A stretch of DNA of 64,000 nucleotides, taken from CBDCGV01 sp965216955. Lineage in GTDB: Bacteria > Bacteroidota > Bacteroidia > Chitinophagales > JADIYW01. Location: positions 248,001-312,000 of the forward strand of contig CBDCGV010000017.1 of the NCBI GenBank assembly GCA_965216955.1. Direction: 5' to 3'. A program made the position numbers and the translations under genes. Shown one piece after another: positions 1 through 8,392 of this stretch. Position 1 is the stretch's first letter. The number at the start of each line of letters is the position of its first letter. The notes under the pieces were generated by a model. The model was not told the DNA's origin, searched no databases, and worked only from the letters and a program-made list of their open reading frames with translations.

Positions 1-25
1 CCTTTTATGCCAATTAAAGGTTTTT

Positions 26-33
26 TACTTTTG
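26..33 (+). promoter_or_regulatory. Candidate -7 promoter element of the bat operon
   Basis: TACTTTTG fits the Bacteroidota primary-sigma -7 consensus TAnnTTTG and sits 18 nt before the moxR start, so a short leader is expected. The -33 region falls at the very edge of the window and shows no clear TTG. The call rests on one matching element plus its position. Confidence 0.45.
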
Positions 34-50
34 GCGCCTAAAACTATTGT

Positions 51-1043
51 ATGGAATCTGTTGATATAAGAGAACTTAACGAAAAGATTGAAAAGGAAAG
101 TGCTTTTATTGATCTGCTCAGCTTAGAATTGAGCAAAGCAATCGTTGGGCAAAAATATATGATTGAGCGTCTCCTTTTGGCACTCCTTGCCCAAGGACAT
201 ATTTTGTTAGAAGGGGTTCCTGGACTTGCAAAAACACTAGCGATAAAATCTTTATCTACTGCAATAAAAGCTGATTTTAGTAGAATCCAATTTACCCCTG
301 ATTTATTGCCTGCTGATATCCTAGGGACTATGATATACAATCAATCCAATGGAAAGTTTGAAGTAAAAAAAGGGCCCATTTTTTCTAATTTCATTTTAGC
401 AGATGAAATTAACCGCGCCCCGGCTAAAGTACAAAGCGCTTTGTTGCAAGCGATGCAAGAAAGAAATATTACTATAGGAGAGCACACTTTTAAATTGGAA
501 GAACCTTTTTTAGTAATGGCCACTCAAAATCCAATTGAACAAGAAGGCACCTATCCTTTACCTGAAGCTCAAGTAGACCGCTTTATGTTAAAGGTGAAAA
601 TTACATATCCTGCATATGAGGAAGAGAAACAGATTATGCGCCAAAATATACTAGGTGATTTTCCGGAAATAAATCCCGTTGTGACAACCTCTACCATTTT
701 AAATGCAAGAGACGTAGTGAGGCAAGTATATATGGATGAAAAAATAGAACAATATATACTAGATATCGTCTTTGCAACAAGATTTCCTAAAAAATATAAA
801 ATTGATGACTTGGATTACTTAGTTGCTTATGGTGGCTCTCCCAGAGCAAGTATCAGTTTGGCTTTAGCTGCCAAAGCTTTTGCTTTTATAAAAAGACGTG
901 GCTATGTTATTCCAGAAGATGTAAGAGCGGTTTGTAAAGATGTACTTAGACATAGAATCGGCATAACTTATGAAGCTGAAGCTGAAAACATTACGGCTGA
1001 AGACATTGTCGATAAAATTCTAAATCAGGTAGAAGTACCTTGA
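51..1043 (+). CDS. moxR: MoxR-family AAA+ ATPase, first gene of the bat operon
   Basis: A MoxR-type AAA+ ATPase of 330 residues, the usual family length. Visible motifs are Walker A GVPGLAKT at 55-62, Walker B with DE at about 118-119, sensor 1 ATQNP at 157-161 and the following PEAQVDRF box with the conserved arginine. MoxR proteins act as cytoplasmic chaperone-like ATPases that work with von Willebrand factor A (VWA) proteins; here a DUF58 protein and two VWA proteins follow on the same strand. A 56-nt gap separates it from the DUF58 gene, the largest gap in the cluster. Family identity is secure; the client is inferred from the neighbours. Confidence 0.93.
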   Translation: MESVDIRELNEKIEKESAFIDLLSLELSKAIVGQKYMIERLLLALLAQGHILLEGVPGLAKTLAIKSLSTAIKADFSRIQFTPDLLPADILGTMIYNQSNGKFEVKKGPIFSNFILADEINRAPAKVQSALLQAMQERNITIGEHTFKLEEPFLVMATQNPIEQEGTYPLPEAQVDRFMLKVKITYPAYEEEKQIMRQNILGDFPEINPVVTTSTILNARDVVRQVYMDEKIEQYILDIVFATRFPKKYKIDDLDYLVAYGGSPRASISLALAAKAFAFIKRRGYVIPEDVRAVCKDVLRHRIGITYEAEAENITAEDIVDKILNQVEVP

Positions 1044-1099
1044 TGAATTTAGAATAACAGCCTTAACGCTTAACTCTTGAATCATGATTCTCTCAATAA

Positions 1100-1966
1100 A
1101 TGAATACAAAAGAACTTTTAAAGAAAGTACGCAAAATTGAAATTAAGACTAGAGGTCTTTCAAATCACATTTTCTCTGGAGAATACCATAGTGCATTCAA
1201 AGGAAGAGGTATGTCTTTTAGTGAAGTTCGAGAATATCAGTATGGTGATGATATAAGAAATATTGATTGGAATGTTACCGCCCGTTTTAATAACCCATAT
1301 ATTAAAGTTTTTGAAGAGGAAAGAGAGCTAACCGTTATTCTTATGGTCGATGTGAGTCAATCATCTATGTTAGGCACCATAAACCAACGAAAGGATGAAA
1401 TTATAGCAGAAATTTGTGCCGTAATTGCTTTTTCTGCCATTACCAATAACGACAAAGTTGGAGCCATTTTATTCAGCGATCATATAGAGAGGTTTATCCC
1501 TCCAAAAAAGGGGAAATCACACATTCTTAGAATTATCAGAGAATTACTCGATCATGAAGTAACCGGTAACAAAACAAATATTGAGCTAGCCTGGAAGTAT
1601 TTCAACAATGTCATCAAAAAAAGGAGTATCGTATTTATGCTCTCCGATTTTCTTGGCAAAGGATATAAAGAAGCTTTAAGCATCGCTGCGAGAAAACATG
1701 ATACGATAGGTATCGAAATTTTTGACCCTTTAGACAAACAGCTTCCCGACTTAGGATTGATTCAAGTACTTGATGTAGAAACTCAACAGCAAAAATGGAT
1801 AGATAGTAGCAACTCAAAAACAAGAGAAGCTTATTCAAGTTGGGCAACAGAATGCGAGGAGTATTTTAAAGCTTCTTTTATTCATTCGGGCGCAGATACA
1901 ATGAGTATAAGAACAGATAAGTCCTATGTTCAAACATTAATGAAGTTTTTCAAAAAAAGAGCTTAA
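1100..1966 (+). CDS. DUF58 domain protein (VWA-like), bat operon
   Basis: A 288-residue DUF58 protein. The hallmark stretch YGDDIRNIDWNVTAR lies at about 48-62, followed by a VWA-like fold whose MIDAS-type DVSQSS lies at 84-89. No signal peptide or membrane helix is visible, so it should be cytoplasmic. DUF58 proteins are regularly encoded directly after moxR and are thought to partner the MoxR ATPase. The next gene starts 5 nt after its stop, indicating translational coupling. Molecular function is not established for the family. Confidence 0.9.
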   Translation: MNTKELLKKVRKIEIKTRGLSNHIFSGEYHSAFKGRGMSFSEVREYQYGDDIRNIDWNVTARFNNPYIKVFEEERELTVILMVDVSQSSMLGTINQRKDEIIAEICAVIAFSAITNNDKVGAILFSDHIERFIPPKKGKSHILRIIRELLDHEVTGNKTNIELAWKYFNNVIKKRSIVFMLSDFLGKGYKEALSIAARKHDTIGIEIFDPLDKQLPDLGLIQVLDVETQQQKWIDSSNSKTREAYSSWATECEEYFKASFIHSGADTMSIRTDKSYVQTLMKFFKKRA

Positions 1967-1971
1967 CTCAA

Positions 1972-2892
1972 ATGAGAAATACACTAGCAATATCCATATT
2001 GTTGTTTTCATTGATTAAAATAACTGCTCAACAACCCATCATAAAAGTTGATAGTACTCGATACTTAATTGGGGATTGGATAGATCTAACTGCAGAAATT
2101 AGTTTAGAGGACTTTAATGGAAATGCCTTTATATGGCCTCCGATTATTGACAAATGGGACAAATTTGAAGTGCTTGATATTTCTCCCATAGATACGCTTG
2201 TCAAAGAAAAAACAATTTTAAAGCAGCACTATCGCCTAATTACATTTGATACTGGACATTTTGAATTAAGTCCCTTAAATTTTGTACTTGTTAGTGGAGA
2301 TACCATTAAATCTAATCCATTAATCATACAGATACAAGGTGTTGATATAGACACAACATCTCTTGACCCAAAACCCATTAAGGCGCCTTTTAAGGCTCCT
2401 TTTAAAATCAAAGAAATCTTACCTCACCTTTTAATAGGTTTACTTGTTGTTTTATTTTTTGCACTACTTATATGGTTTTTAACCCGAAAAAAGCCAACTG
2501 AAAAAACCATTAAAATAGAAAAGGAAATTACTCAGCCGCCTCACGAATGGGCAATCCAAGCTTTGCAAGCACTTCAAAAACAAAACCTTTGGCAAGAAGG
2601 TTTAGTAAAAGCATATTACAGTGAACTGACTGAAATAATAAAAACCTATATAGAGCTTAGATTTAAAACCGCTGCGCTAGAGTCTACCTCTGATGAAGTA
2701 ATAAATAGTCTATTAAAACTAGTTAACCCAAAAACAACTATTGAACAACTTTCGTATCTTTTGAAGACTGCTGATTTAGCAAAATTTGCAAAATCAAAAC
2801 CTCTGGCTTCTGATAATGAAAAATGTATGCAAATTGCATATGAATTCATAGACTTAACCAAAATAGAAGAAAAAACAGAAGAAGATGTTTGA
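1972..2892 (+). CDS. Membrane-anchored bat operon protein of unknown function
   Basis: A 306-residue protein with an N-terminal signal peptide (about 1-19, cleavage near TAQ), an extracytoplasmic beta-rich region to about 145, one transmembrane helix at about 151-170 and a cytoplasmic helical tail. This layout is a short version of BatD, which is encoded further down, and proteins of this kind usually sit between DUF58 and batA in Bacteroidota. It starts 5 nt after the DUF58 stop and overlaps batA by 8 nt. I assign no function beyond membership of the Bat envelope complex, which is inferred from position. Confidence 0.8.
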   Translation: MRNTLAISILLFSLIKITAQQPIIKVDSTRYLIGDWIDLTAEISLEDFNGNAFIWPPIIDKWDKFEVLDISPIDTLVKEKTILKQHYRLITFDTGHFELSPLNFVLVSGDTIKSNPLIIQIQGVDIDTTSLDPKPIKAPFKAPFKIKEILPHLLIGLLVVLFFALLIWFLTRKKPTEKTIKIEKEITQPPHEWAIQALQALQKQNLWQEGLVKAYYSELTEIIKTYIELRFKTAALESTSDEVINSLLKLVNPKTTIEQLSYLLKTADLAKFAKSKPLASDNEKCMQIAYEFIDLTKIEEKTEEDV

Positions 2893-3883
2893 ATTCAGCT
2901 TTGCACATCCTAAATTTTTGTTTTTGCTATTAATAATACCATTAATCGCCTATTGGTATTGGATTAAAAGAAATAAAGGTTATTCGTTTCTAAGAGCGCC
3001 TTCTACACAAGGGCTATCTATAGGACATCAAAGTATCAAAGTGAAAATGAAAACCCTTTTACCTTTTTTACGATTAATAAGCTTAGCAGCATTAATTATT
3101 GCGTTAGCGAGGCCACAAAAAGCTTTAAGTGAAAAAGAGGTCACTACAGAAGGCATTGACATTGTTCTTTCTTTGGACATCTCTGGAAGTATGTTAGCAA
3201 GAGATTTCCAACCCGATAGACTTGGAGCGGCAAAAGAGGTGGCCAAAAATTTTATTGATGGTAGGCCTACTGACAGAATTGGTTTGGTTGTATTTGCAGG
3301 CGAGAGCTTTACACAATGTCCAATCACTACAGATCATAGTGTTTTAACAACCCTCTTCGACGAAGTTAAAAGTGGGCTTATAGAAGATGGGACTGCCATT
3401 GGGATGGGGTTAGCCACCTCTATCAATCGATTAAAAGACAGTGAAGCTAAAAGTAAAGTGACTATTTTAATGACTGATGGAGTTAATAATGCGGGATACG
3501 TTGACCCTGTTACTGCTATTGAATTAGCAAAATCAGAAGGTGTGCGTGTATACACCATTGGTGTTGGAACCAAAGGAACGGCCCCTTATCCTTATAAAGA
3601 TGCTTTCGGAAGAACCAGATACCAAAACATGCAAGTACAAATTGATGAAGACTTACTAAATCAAATTGCAACAGAAACAGGTGGTCAATATTTTAGAGCA
3701 ACGAACAAGGAAAAGCTCAAAAATATATATGATGAGATTGATCAATTAGAAAAATCAAAAATAAATGTTTCTTCCTATGAAAGAAAGTCGGAGCATTTTT
3801 ATTGGTTTGCATTTTTTAGCATTTGTGCCTTATTTCTGGAATTATTATTGAAACATACCTATTTAAAAAGTGCAGTTCAATGA
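2885..3883 (+). CDS. batA: BatA, membrane VWA protein
   Basis: BatA-type protein of 332 residues: two N-terminal transmembrane segments (about 9-26 and 58-76), a VWA domain with the metal-binding MIDAS motif DISGSM at 98-103, and a C-terminal helix at about 305-325. The VWA domain faces the periplasm by the usual topology. Bat proteins were linked to aerotolerance and envelope stress survival in Bacteroides and Leptospira; the biochemical role is unknown. Its stop overlaps the batB start (ATGA-type overlap at 3880-3883), showing coupling of the two paralogous VWA genes. Confidence 0.93.
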   Translation: MFEFSFAHPKFLFLLLIIPLIAYWYWIKRNKGYSFLRAPSTQGLSIGHQSIKVKMKTLLPFLRLISLAALIIALARPQKALSEKEVTTEGIDIVLSLDISGSMLARDFQPDRLGAAKEVAKNFIDGRPTDRIGLVVFAGESFTQCPITTDHSVLTTLFDEVKSGLIEDGTAIGMGLATSINRLKDSEAKSKVTILMTDGVNNAGYVDPVTAIELAKSEGVRVYTIGVGTKGTAPYPYKDAFGRTRYQNMQVQIDEDLLNQIATETGGQYFRATNKEKLKNIYDEIDQLEKSKINVSSYERKSEHFYWFAFFSICALFLELLLKHTYLKSAVQ

Positions 3884-4926
3884 TGCGGTTTGAACATAGC
3901 GAATATCTTTGGCTATTGGTAATCATACCAATATTGTTTTTTCTCTTTTTCCTAGCTAAGAGAAATCTATCAAAGAAAATTGACGCACTTGGAAAAAAAC
4001 AATTGATAGAACAATTAATTCCAAATCGCTCTAACAAAAAAGGCATTTGGAAGTTTATACTTTTGATCTTTGGATTGGCACTTATGATTATTGGCCTCGC
4101 CAACCCCCAAGTAGGATCTAAACAAGAAAAGGTTAAACGAAAGGGCATTGATGTTGCTATAGCATTAGATCTTTCTAAGAGCATGCTATCTGAAGACATC
4201 CGTCCTAATAGATTAGAAAGAGCTCGCAGGTTTATTTCTTCACTGATTGACAAATTTGAAAGTGATCGTGTAGCCTTTATAATATTTGCGGGAAACGCCT
4301 ACCTTCAAATGCCTTTAACTATTGACTATAGTGCTTTTGAACTTTATTTAAGAACGGTTGGTCCTAAAATTATACCGACACAAGGAACGGCTATTGGGGA
4401 GGCCATTGAACTGGCAGAACAGGCCTTTGAAGCTGGCCAAAAAAAGCACAAAGCACTTATTATTATTTCAGATGGTGAAAATCATGACGAAGGAGCATTA
4501 GCTTTAGCAAAGACAGCCGCTCAAAATGGAACAAAAATCTATACTATTGGAGTAGGAACACCTAAAGGAGGCCCAATCCCCATTTACAATAAATATGGAG
4601 AACAAACCGATTATAAAAAAGACAATGATGGTAGTATTGTCCTTTCAAAACTCAATGAAAAAATGCTTCAAGAGTTAGCTGTAAATGGCAATGGGCAATA
4701 TTTTCGACTCTCGGGTAGGGAAACGGTGACCAGTATTATGAAAGAAATATCTCAGATGGAAACCAAAGAAATAGAAGAGCTCGTTTATACGGACTATGAA
4801 GATCAATTTCAATATTTTTTATTTTTTGGTTTATTATTAATCGCAGCAGAAGTTTTTATTTCTTCGAAAAAAAGCAGATTGTTTAATAAATGGAATCTTT
4901 TTGAAGCAAGAGAAAATGAGAAGTAA
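3880..4926 (+). CDS. batB: BatB, membrane VWA protein
   Basis: Paralogue of BatA, 348 residues when started at the ATG that overlaps the batA stop (an alternative ATG follows at 3883). A longer reading frame back to 3823 would run inside batA and is not supported. It has two N-terminal membrane segments (about 9-25 and 57-74), MIDAS motif DLSKSM at 97-102, and a C-terminal membrane helix. It probably forms a heteromeric VWA complex with BatA in the inner membrane; this is inferred from co-conservation. The end overlaps batC by 11 nt. Confidence 0.93.
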   Translation: MMRFEHSEYLWLLVIIPILFFLFFLAKRNLSKKIDALGKKQLIEQLIPNRSNKKGIWKFILLIFGLALMIIGLANPQVGSKQEKVKRKGIDVAIALDLSKSMLSEDIRPNRLERARRFISSLIDKFESDRVAFIIFAGNAYLQMPLTIDYSAFELYLRTVGPKIIPTQGTAIGEAIELAEQAFEAGQKKHKALIIISDGENHDEGALALAKTAAQNGTKIYTIGVGTPKGGPIPIYNKYGEQTDYKKDNDGSIVLSKLNEKMLQELAVNGNGQYFRLSGRETVTSIMKEISQMETKEIEELVYTDYEDQFQYFLFFGLLLIAAEVFISSKKSRLFNKWNLFEARENEK

Positions 4927-5761
4927 AATAACACATATAACAACTGATTTAGGCTTCAAAAACTGTTGCGCTTTATTTTTTGTGTTTTTTATAACTATAA
5001 ATGTTTCAGCGCAAAATACTGACAAACTAATTAGAAAGGGAAATAAAGCTTATGGTGAAAGCAAATTTTCAGAAGCTGAAAATCACTATTCAAAAGTCTT
5101 GGAAATAAACCCTTCTCAAGAAAAAAGTCTTTATAATCAAGGAAACGCCTATTACAAACAAGAAAAATATGAAGATGCAGTTCAAAATTTTGAACTTTCA
5201 GCCCAAATGCTAAAAGACCCTTTAGAACAAGCTGCCGCATATCATAATCTTGGAAATACTCATTTTAAAGCCCAGAAATATCAAGAAAGTCTAAATGCTT
5301 ATAAAGAGGCTCTCAAAAGAAACCCTAAAGATTTAGAAACAAAATATAATCTAATGTTGGCAAAGAAAATGTTAGAACAGCAACAGAACCAGAACCAACA
5401 GCAAAATCAAGATCAAGATCAAAACAAAGAACAAGAAGACAACAAGAACGAAGAACAAAATAAAAACAATAAAGAAAATCAGAACAACGAGGAACAACAG
5501 AACCAAGACCAAGACCAAGACCAAGACCAACAAAAAGATAATAAAAAACAAGAAGAACAATCTCAAAACGGAGAACAACAACAAAATAAAAAAGGGGAAG
5601 AAGAAAAACAATCTCAACAAGCGATAACTCCCTCAAAGTTGAGTAAAGAAGAAGCAGAGCGTATATTAGAGGCACTAATGAATGAAGAAAATAAAGTACA
5701 GGAAAAACTAATTAAAAAGAAAGGAAAACCTGTTAAGGTAGAAAATGATAAAGATTGGTAA
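4916..5761 (+). CDS. batC: BatC, secreted TPR protein with charged/glutamine-rich tail
   Basis: I place the start at the ATG at 4916 rather than the in-frame TTG at 4901, because it gives a normal signal peptide (hydrophobic stretch ending near NVSAQ). About three tetratricopeptide repeats follow (roughly residues 35-150), then a long low-complexity segment of Q, N, D, E and K (about 155-240), and a short conserved-looking C-terminus. Length is 281 residues. The TPRs suggest a scaffold for BatA/BatB in the periplasm. The low-complexity DNA includes in-frame hexanucleotide repeats near 5503-5530. It starts inside the end of batB. Confidence 0.9.
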   Translation: MRSKITHITTDLGFKNCCALFFVFFITINVSAQNTDKLIRKGNKAYGESKFSEAENHYSKVLEINPSQEKSLYNQGNAYYKQEKYEDAVQNFELSAQMLKDPLEQAAAYHNLGNTHFKAQKYQESLNAYKEALKRNPKDLETKYNLMLAKKMLEQQQNQNQQQNQDQDQNKEQEDNKNEEQNKNNKENQNNEEQQNQDQDQDQDQQKDNKKQEEQSQNGEQQQNKKGEEEKQSQQAITPSKLSKEEAERILEALMNEENKVQEKLIKKKGKPVKVENDKDW

Positions 5762-5770
5762 AGCGGAGCA

Positions 5771-7603
5771 ATGAAAAAACAAATAACAATCATATTCTGT
5801 CTCCTTTTCACGCTCATAAGTGCGGTAGGACAAGATGTGCGCTTTAGGTCTACTTCTAGCAAGAAACAGGTTGCCTTAAACGAAACCCTTAAGTTCACAA
5901 TCACTATAGAAAATGTAGTTGTCAAAGACTTTAAGCCACCACAATTCAAGGATTTTGAAGCGTATGGCCCCAGCCAACAAAGCAGCTATAACATGTTTAA
6001 TGGAAAGGTTACTCAATCAAAATCTTTTACTTATACCCTTAAGCCAACTAAAGTTGGCGATTTCGTAATCGACGCTGCCACTGGAAAAATTGATGGGAAA
6101 GCCGTCAAAACAAACCCTATAAGCATCAAAGTTGGCGAGGCTACTCAAAACACACAAAATAACACTTCTTCTAACGGTAACAATCGTGGAAATAACTATT
6201 CTAACAATAACTCCAATACTCCAAGGGACATTCAATCTCAACTAAAGGAAAAAATGTTTGTTCGGGTAATTCCAGACAAAACAACTGTTTTTAAAGGAGA
6301 ACAAGTTACGCTCACCTATAAGGTGTATTATAGCGTTCGATTTCGAGATGTTCAGGTTACTAAAGCCCCTGCTTATAACGGCTTTCTTTCTCAAGAAATA
6401 GAATTGTCAGAAGATGCTCAGACGGAGCAAATTGAACAATACAATGGAAAACGATATACGGTTCAAACTTTTAAAAGAGTGGCCCTTTTTCCTAGTAGAG
6501 ATGGAAATCTTACTATAGAGCCAATGGAGTTGGAGGGAACCATTATGATTCAAAAAAGAGATGCTTTTTTCAATCATCCATTTTTTACAACCTCAGAACC
6601 ATACAACCACAAATTCAATTCTAATACACTAAAAATCAATGTTAAGCCCCTTCCAACAAATGCTCCATTAGCTTTTACCGGTGCTGTAGGTAAGTATGAT
6701 TTTTCTGTTGAGGCAGACAAAACTGAAACCGATGCAGACGACCCAATAACATTGAAGGTTAAAATTAAAGGAGAGGGAAATATTAAACTAATTGACCTAA
6801 AAAAACCAGAACTACCGCAAAGTTTTGAAGTGTATGACCCCAAGATTAAAGAATCTATTTCAAAGAAATCAACTAAAATAAGAGGAAGTAAAACCTATGA
6901 GTATTTAATTATTCCAAGAGCAGGAGGAACTTACGAAATTCCAAGATTAACATTTTCTTTTTTCGATTTAAACACAAAGAAATACATTACCAAAAACTCT
7001 GAAGCATTAACAATCAATGTTAAAGGAGATGCTGCTACTGTGCAGTCTAACAGCAACACCGGACTTTCTAAAGAAGAAATCAAATTGCTAGGAGATGACA
7101 TTCGATATATCAAGCAAGGTGCATTATCTAATAGGGCAAAAGGCGCATTGATAAAAAAACCTGTAGCTATAGCAGGATGGGTATTGCCTTTACTACTATT
7201 AATTCCATTGGTTTTTGTTAGAGCACAAAAGAAAAAAGAATGGTCAGACACCATAACTACAAAAAGGAAAAAGGCGGGTAAAGAAGCCAGCAAGAGACTC
7301 TCTGCAGCCAAAAAGCTAATGTTAACGGAAGAAGACAAACCTTTTTACGATGAAATTTTAAGAACAATTTGGACATACTGTTCAGATAAATTAAACATAG
7401 ATCCTTCTGATCTATCTAAATTAAATATCCGAGAGCAGTTAATAAATAAAAATGTAAATGAAGAGACGATCGGAAAATTAAAAGTATTGATTGATAGTTG
7501 CGAGATGTCTCTTTTCGCTGGTCTAAAAGATCAAAGTAAAGACCAAGTCTATTCGGATGCTGAATCCATTATTAACGAATTAGAAAACCAGTTAAAAAGC
7601 TAA
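5771..7603 (+). CDS. batD: BatD (oxygen tolerance) membrane protein
   Basis: A 610-residue BatD-family protein: signal peptide (about 1-20), several periplasmic Ig-like beta-sandwich segments to about 460, an Asn/Ser/Gly-rich linker near 120-150, one transmembrane helix near 463-480, and a cytoplasmic helical domain at the end. The BatD fold is found only with Bat VWA proteins. It starts 9 nt after batC and is directly followed by batE with no spacer. Family assignment is firm from architecture and operon order; substrate or partner contacts are unknown. Confidence 0.9.
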   Translation: MKKQITIIFCLLFTLISAVGQDVRFRSTSSKKQVALNETLKFTITIENVVVKDFKPPQFKDFEAYGPSQQSSYNMFNGKVTQSKSFTYTLKPTKVGDFVIDAATGKIDGKAVKTNPISIKVGEATQNTQNNTSSNGNNRGNNYSNNNSNTPRDIQSQLKEKMFVRVIPDKTTVFKGEQVTLTYKVYYSVRFRDVQVTKAPAYNGFLSQEIELSEDAQTEQIEQYNGKRYTVQTFKRVALFPSRDGNLTIEPMELEGTIMIQKRDAFFNHPFFTTSEPYNHKFNSNTLKINVKPLPTNAPLAFTGAVGKYDFSVEADKTETDADDPITLKVKIKGEGNIKLIDLKKPELPQSFEVYDPKIKESISKKSTKIRGSKTYEYLIIPRAGGTYEIPRLTFSFFDLNTKKYITKNSEALTINVKGDAATVQSNSNTGLSKEEIKLLGDDIRYIKQGALSNRAKGALIKKPVAIAGWVLPLLLLIPLVFVRAQKKKEWSDTITTKRKKAGKEASKRLSAAKKLMLTEEDKPFYDEILRTIWTYCSDKLNIDPSDLSKLNIREQLINKNVNEETIGKLKVLIDSCEMSLFAGLKDQSKDQVYSDAESIINELENQLKS

Positions 7604-8356
7604 ATGAAAGTGTCTTTACAAATATTGTTGCTGTTGCTATTTGTTCAGATAGGTAAGGCATCTGTTCAAACAGACAGTTTTCTTGTTGCCAATGAGGCTT
7701 ATAAAAACAACGACTTTGATAAAGCGGTAAAAATCTACGATCAGCTTATTGACAAAGGCATAATTGATGCTAAGCTTTTCTACAATCTAGGGAATGTCCA
7801 TTATAAAAAAGGAGCTATTGCTGAAGCTATTTTAAACTATGAAAAGGCACTGAAAATTGCACCTAATGATAAGGACATAAAACACAACTTAGAATTAGCC
7901 AATATTAGAGTGCTCGATAAAATTGAAACTACCCCCGAATTTTTTATTCTTACTTGGTGGAAAAAAGCCGCTAATTTTTTACCTTCAAATCAGTGGTTTG
8001 TGATTTCTTTAATCGCTATTTGGAGCTGTGTATTGGCATTTATATTTTATTTATTTAGTCAAAAGGTTTTATTTCAAAAAGCGGCTTTTTTTAAGGCGTT
8101 CTTTTTCTTTCTTGTTGCACTGCTAACATTGCTGTTAAGCATTACTCAGAATAATCTAAAAAATAAAAAAGACGCTATTGTTTTTATGAATAGCGTTTCT
8201 GTAAAAAGTGAACCAAGCACCGGAGCAACAGACTTATTTATTTTACATGAAGGCGTAAAAGTGACTATCATCGATCAAGATAATAAATGGGAAAAAATAA
8301 AGATTGGAAACGATAAAATAGGATGGCTACCCAAATCTTCTATGAGAGAAATTTGA
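7604..8356 (+). CDS. batE: BatE, TPR and SH3-like membrane protein
   Basis: A 250-residue protein: signal peptide, two to three TPRs (about 20-105), two transmembrane helices (about 135-152 and 163-183) and a C-terminal bacterial SH3-like segment with the pattern VTIIDQDNKWEKIKIGNDK. This TPR-TM-SH3 order is that of BatE. It starts at the base after the batD stop, so translation is surely coupled. It is the last gene of the operon: the next gene is convergent, 36 bp away, and I see no strong hairpin in that gap. Confidence 0.88.
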   Translation: MKVSLQILLLLLFVQIGKASVQTDSFLVANEAYKNNDFDKAVKIYDQLIDKGIIDAKLFYNLGNVHYKKGAIAEAILNYEKALKIAPNDKDIKHNLELANIRVLDKIETTPEFFILTWWKKAANFLPSNQWFVISLIAIWSCVLAFIFYLFSQKVLFQKAAFFKAFFFFLVALLTLLLSITQNNLKNKKDAIVFMNSVSVKSEPSTGATDLFILHEGVKVTIIDQDNKWEKIKIGNDKIGWLPKSSMREI

Positions 8357-8392
8357 TTTTAACCCATCATCATTCTGTTTAGAGTTTACTCT

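Noticed and set aside
3823..3879. Longer N-terminus for BatB
   Set aside because: It runs inside batA; the ATG at 3880 gives the normal BatB start and an overlap with the batA stop.
5325..5675. Leu/Val-rich frames on the minus strand over batC
   Set aside because: They are antisense translations of the CAA/GAA/GAC-rich coding repeats.
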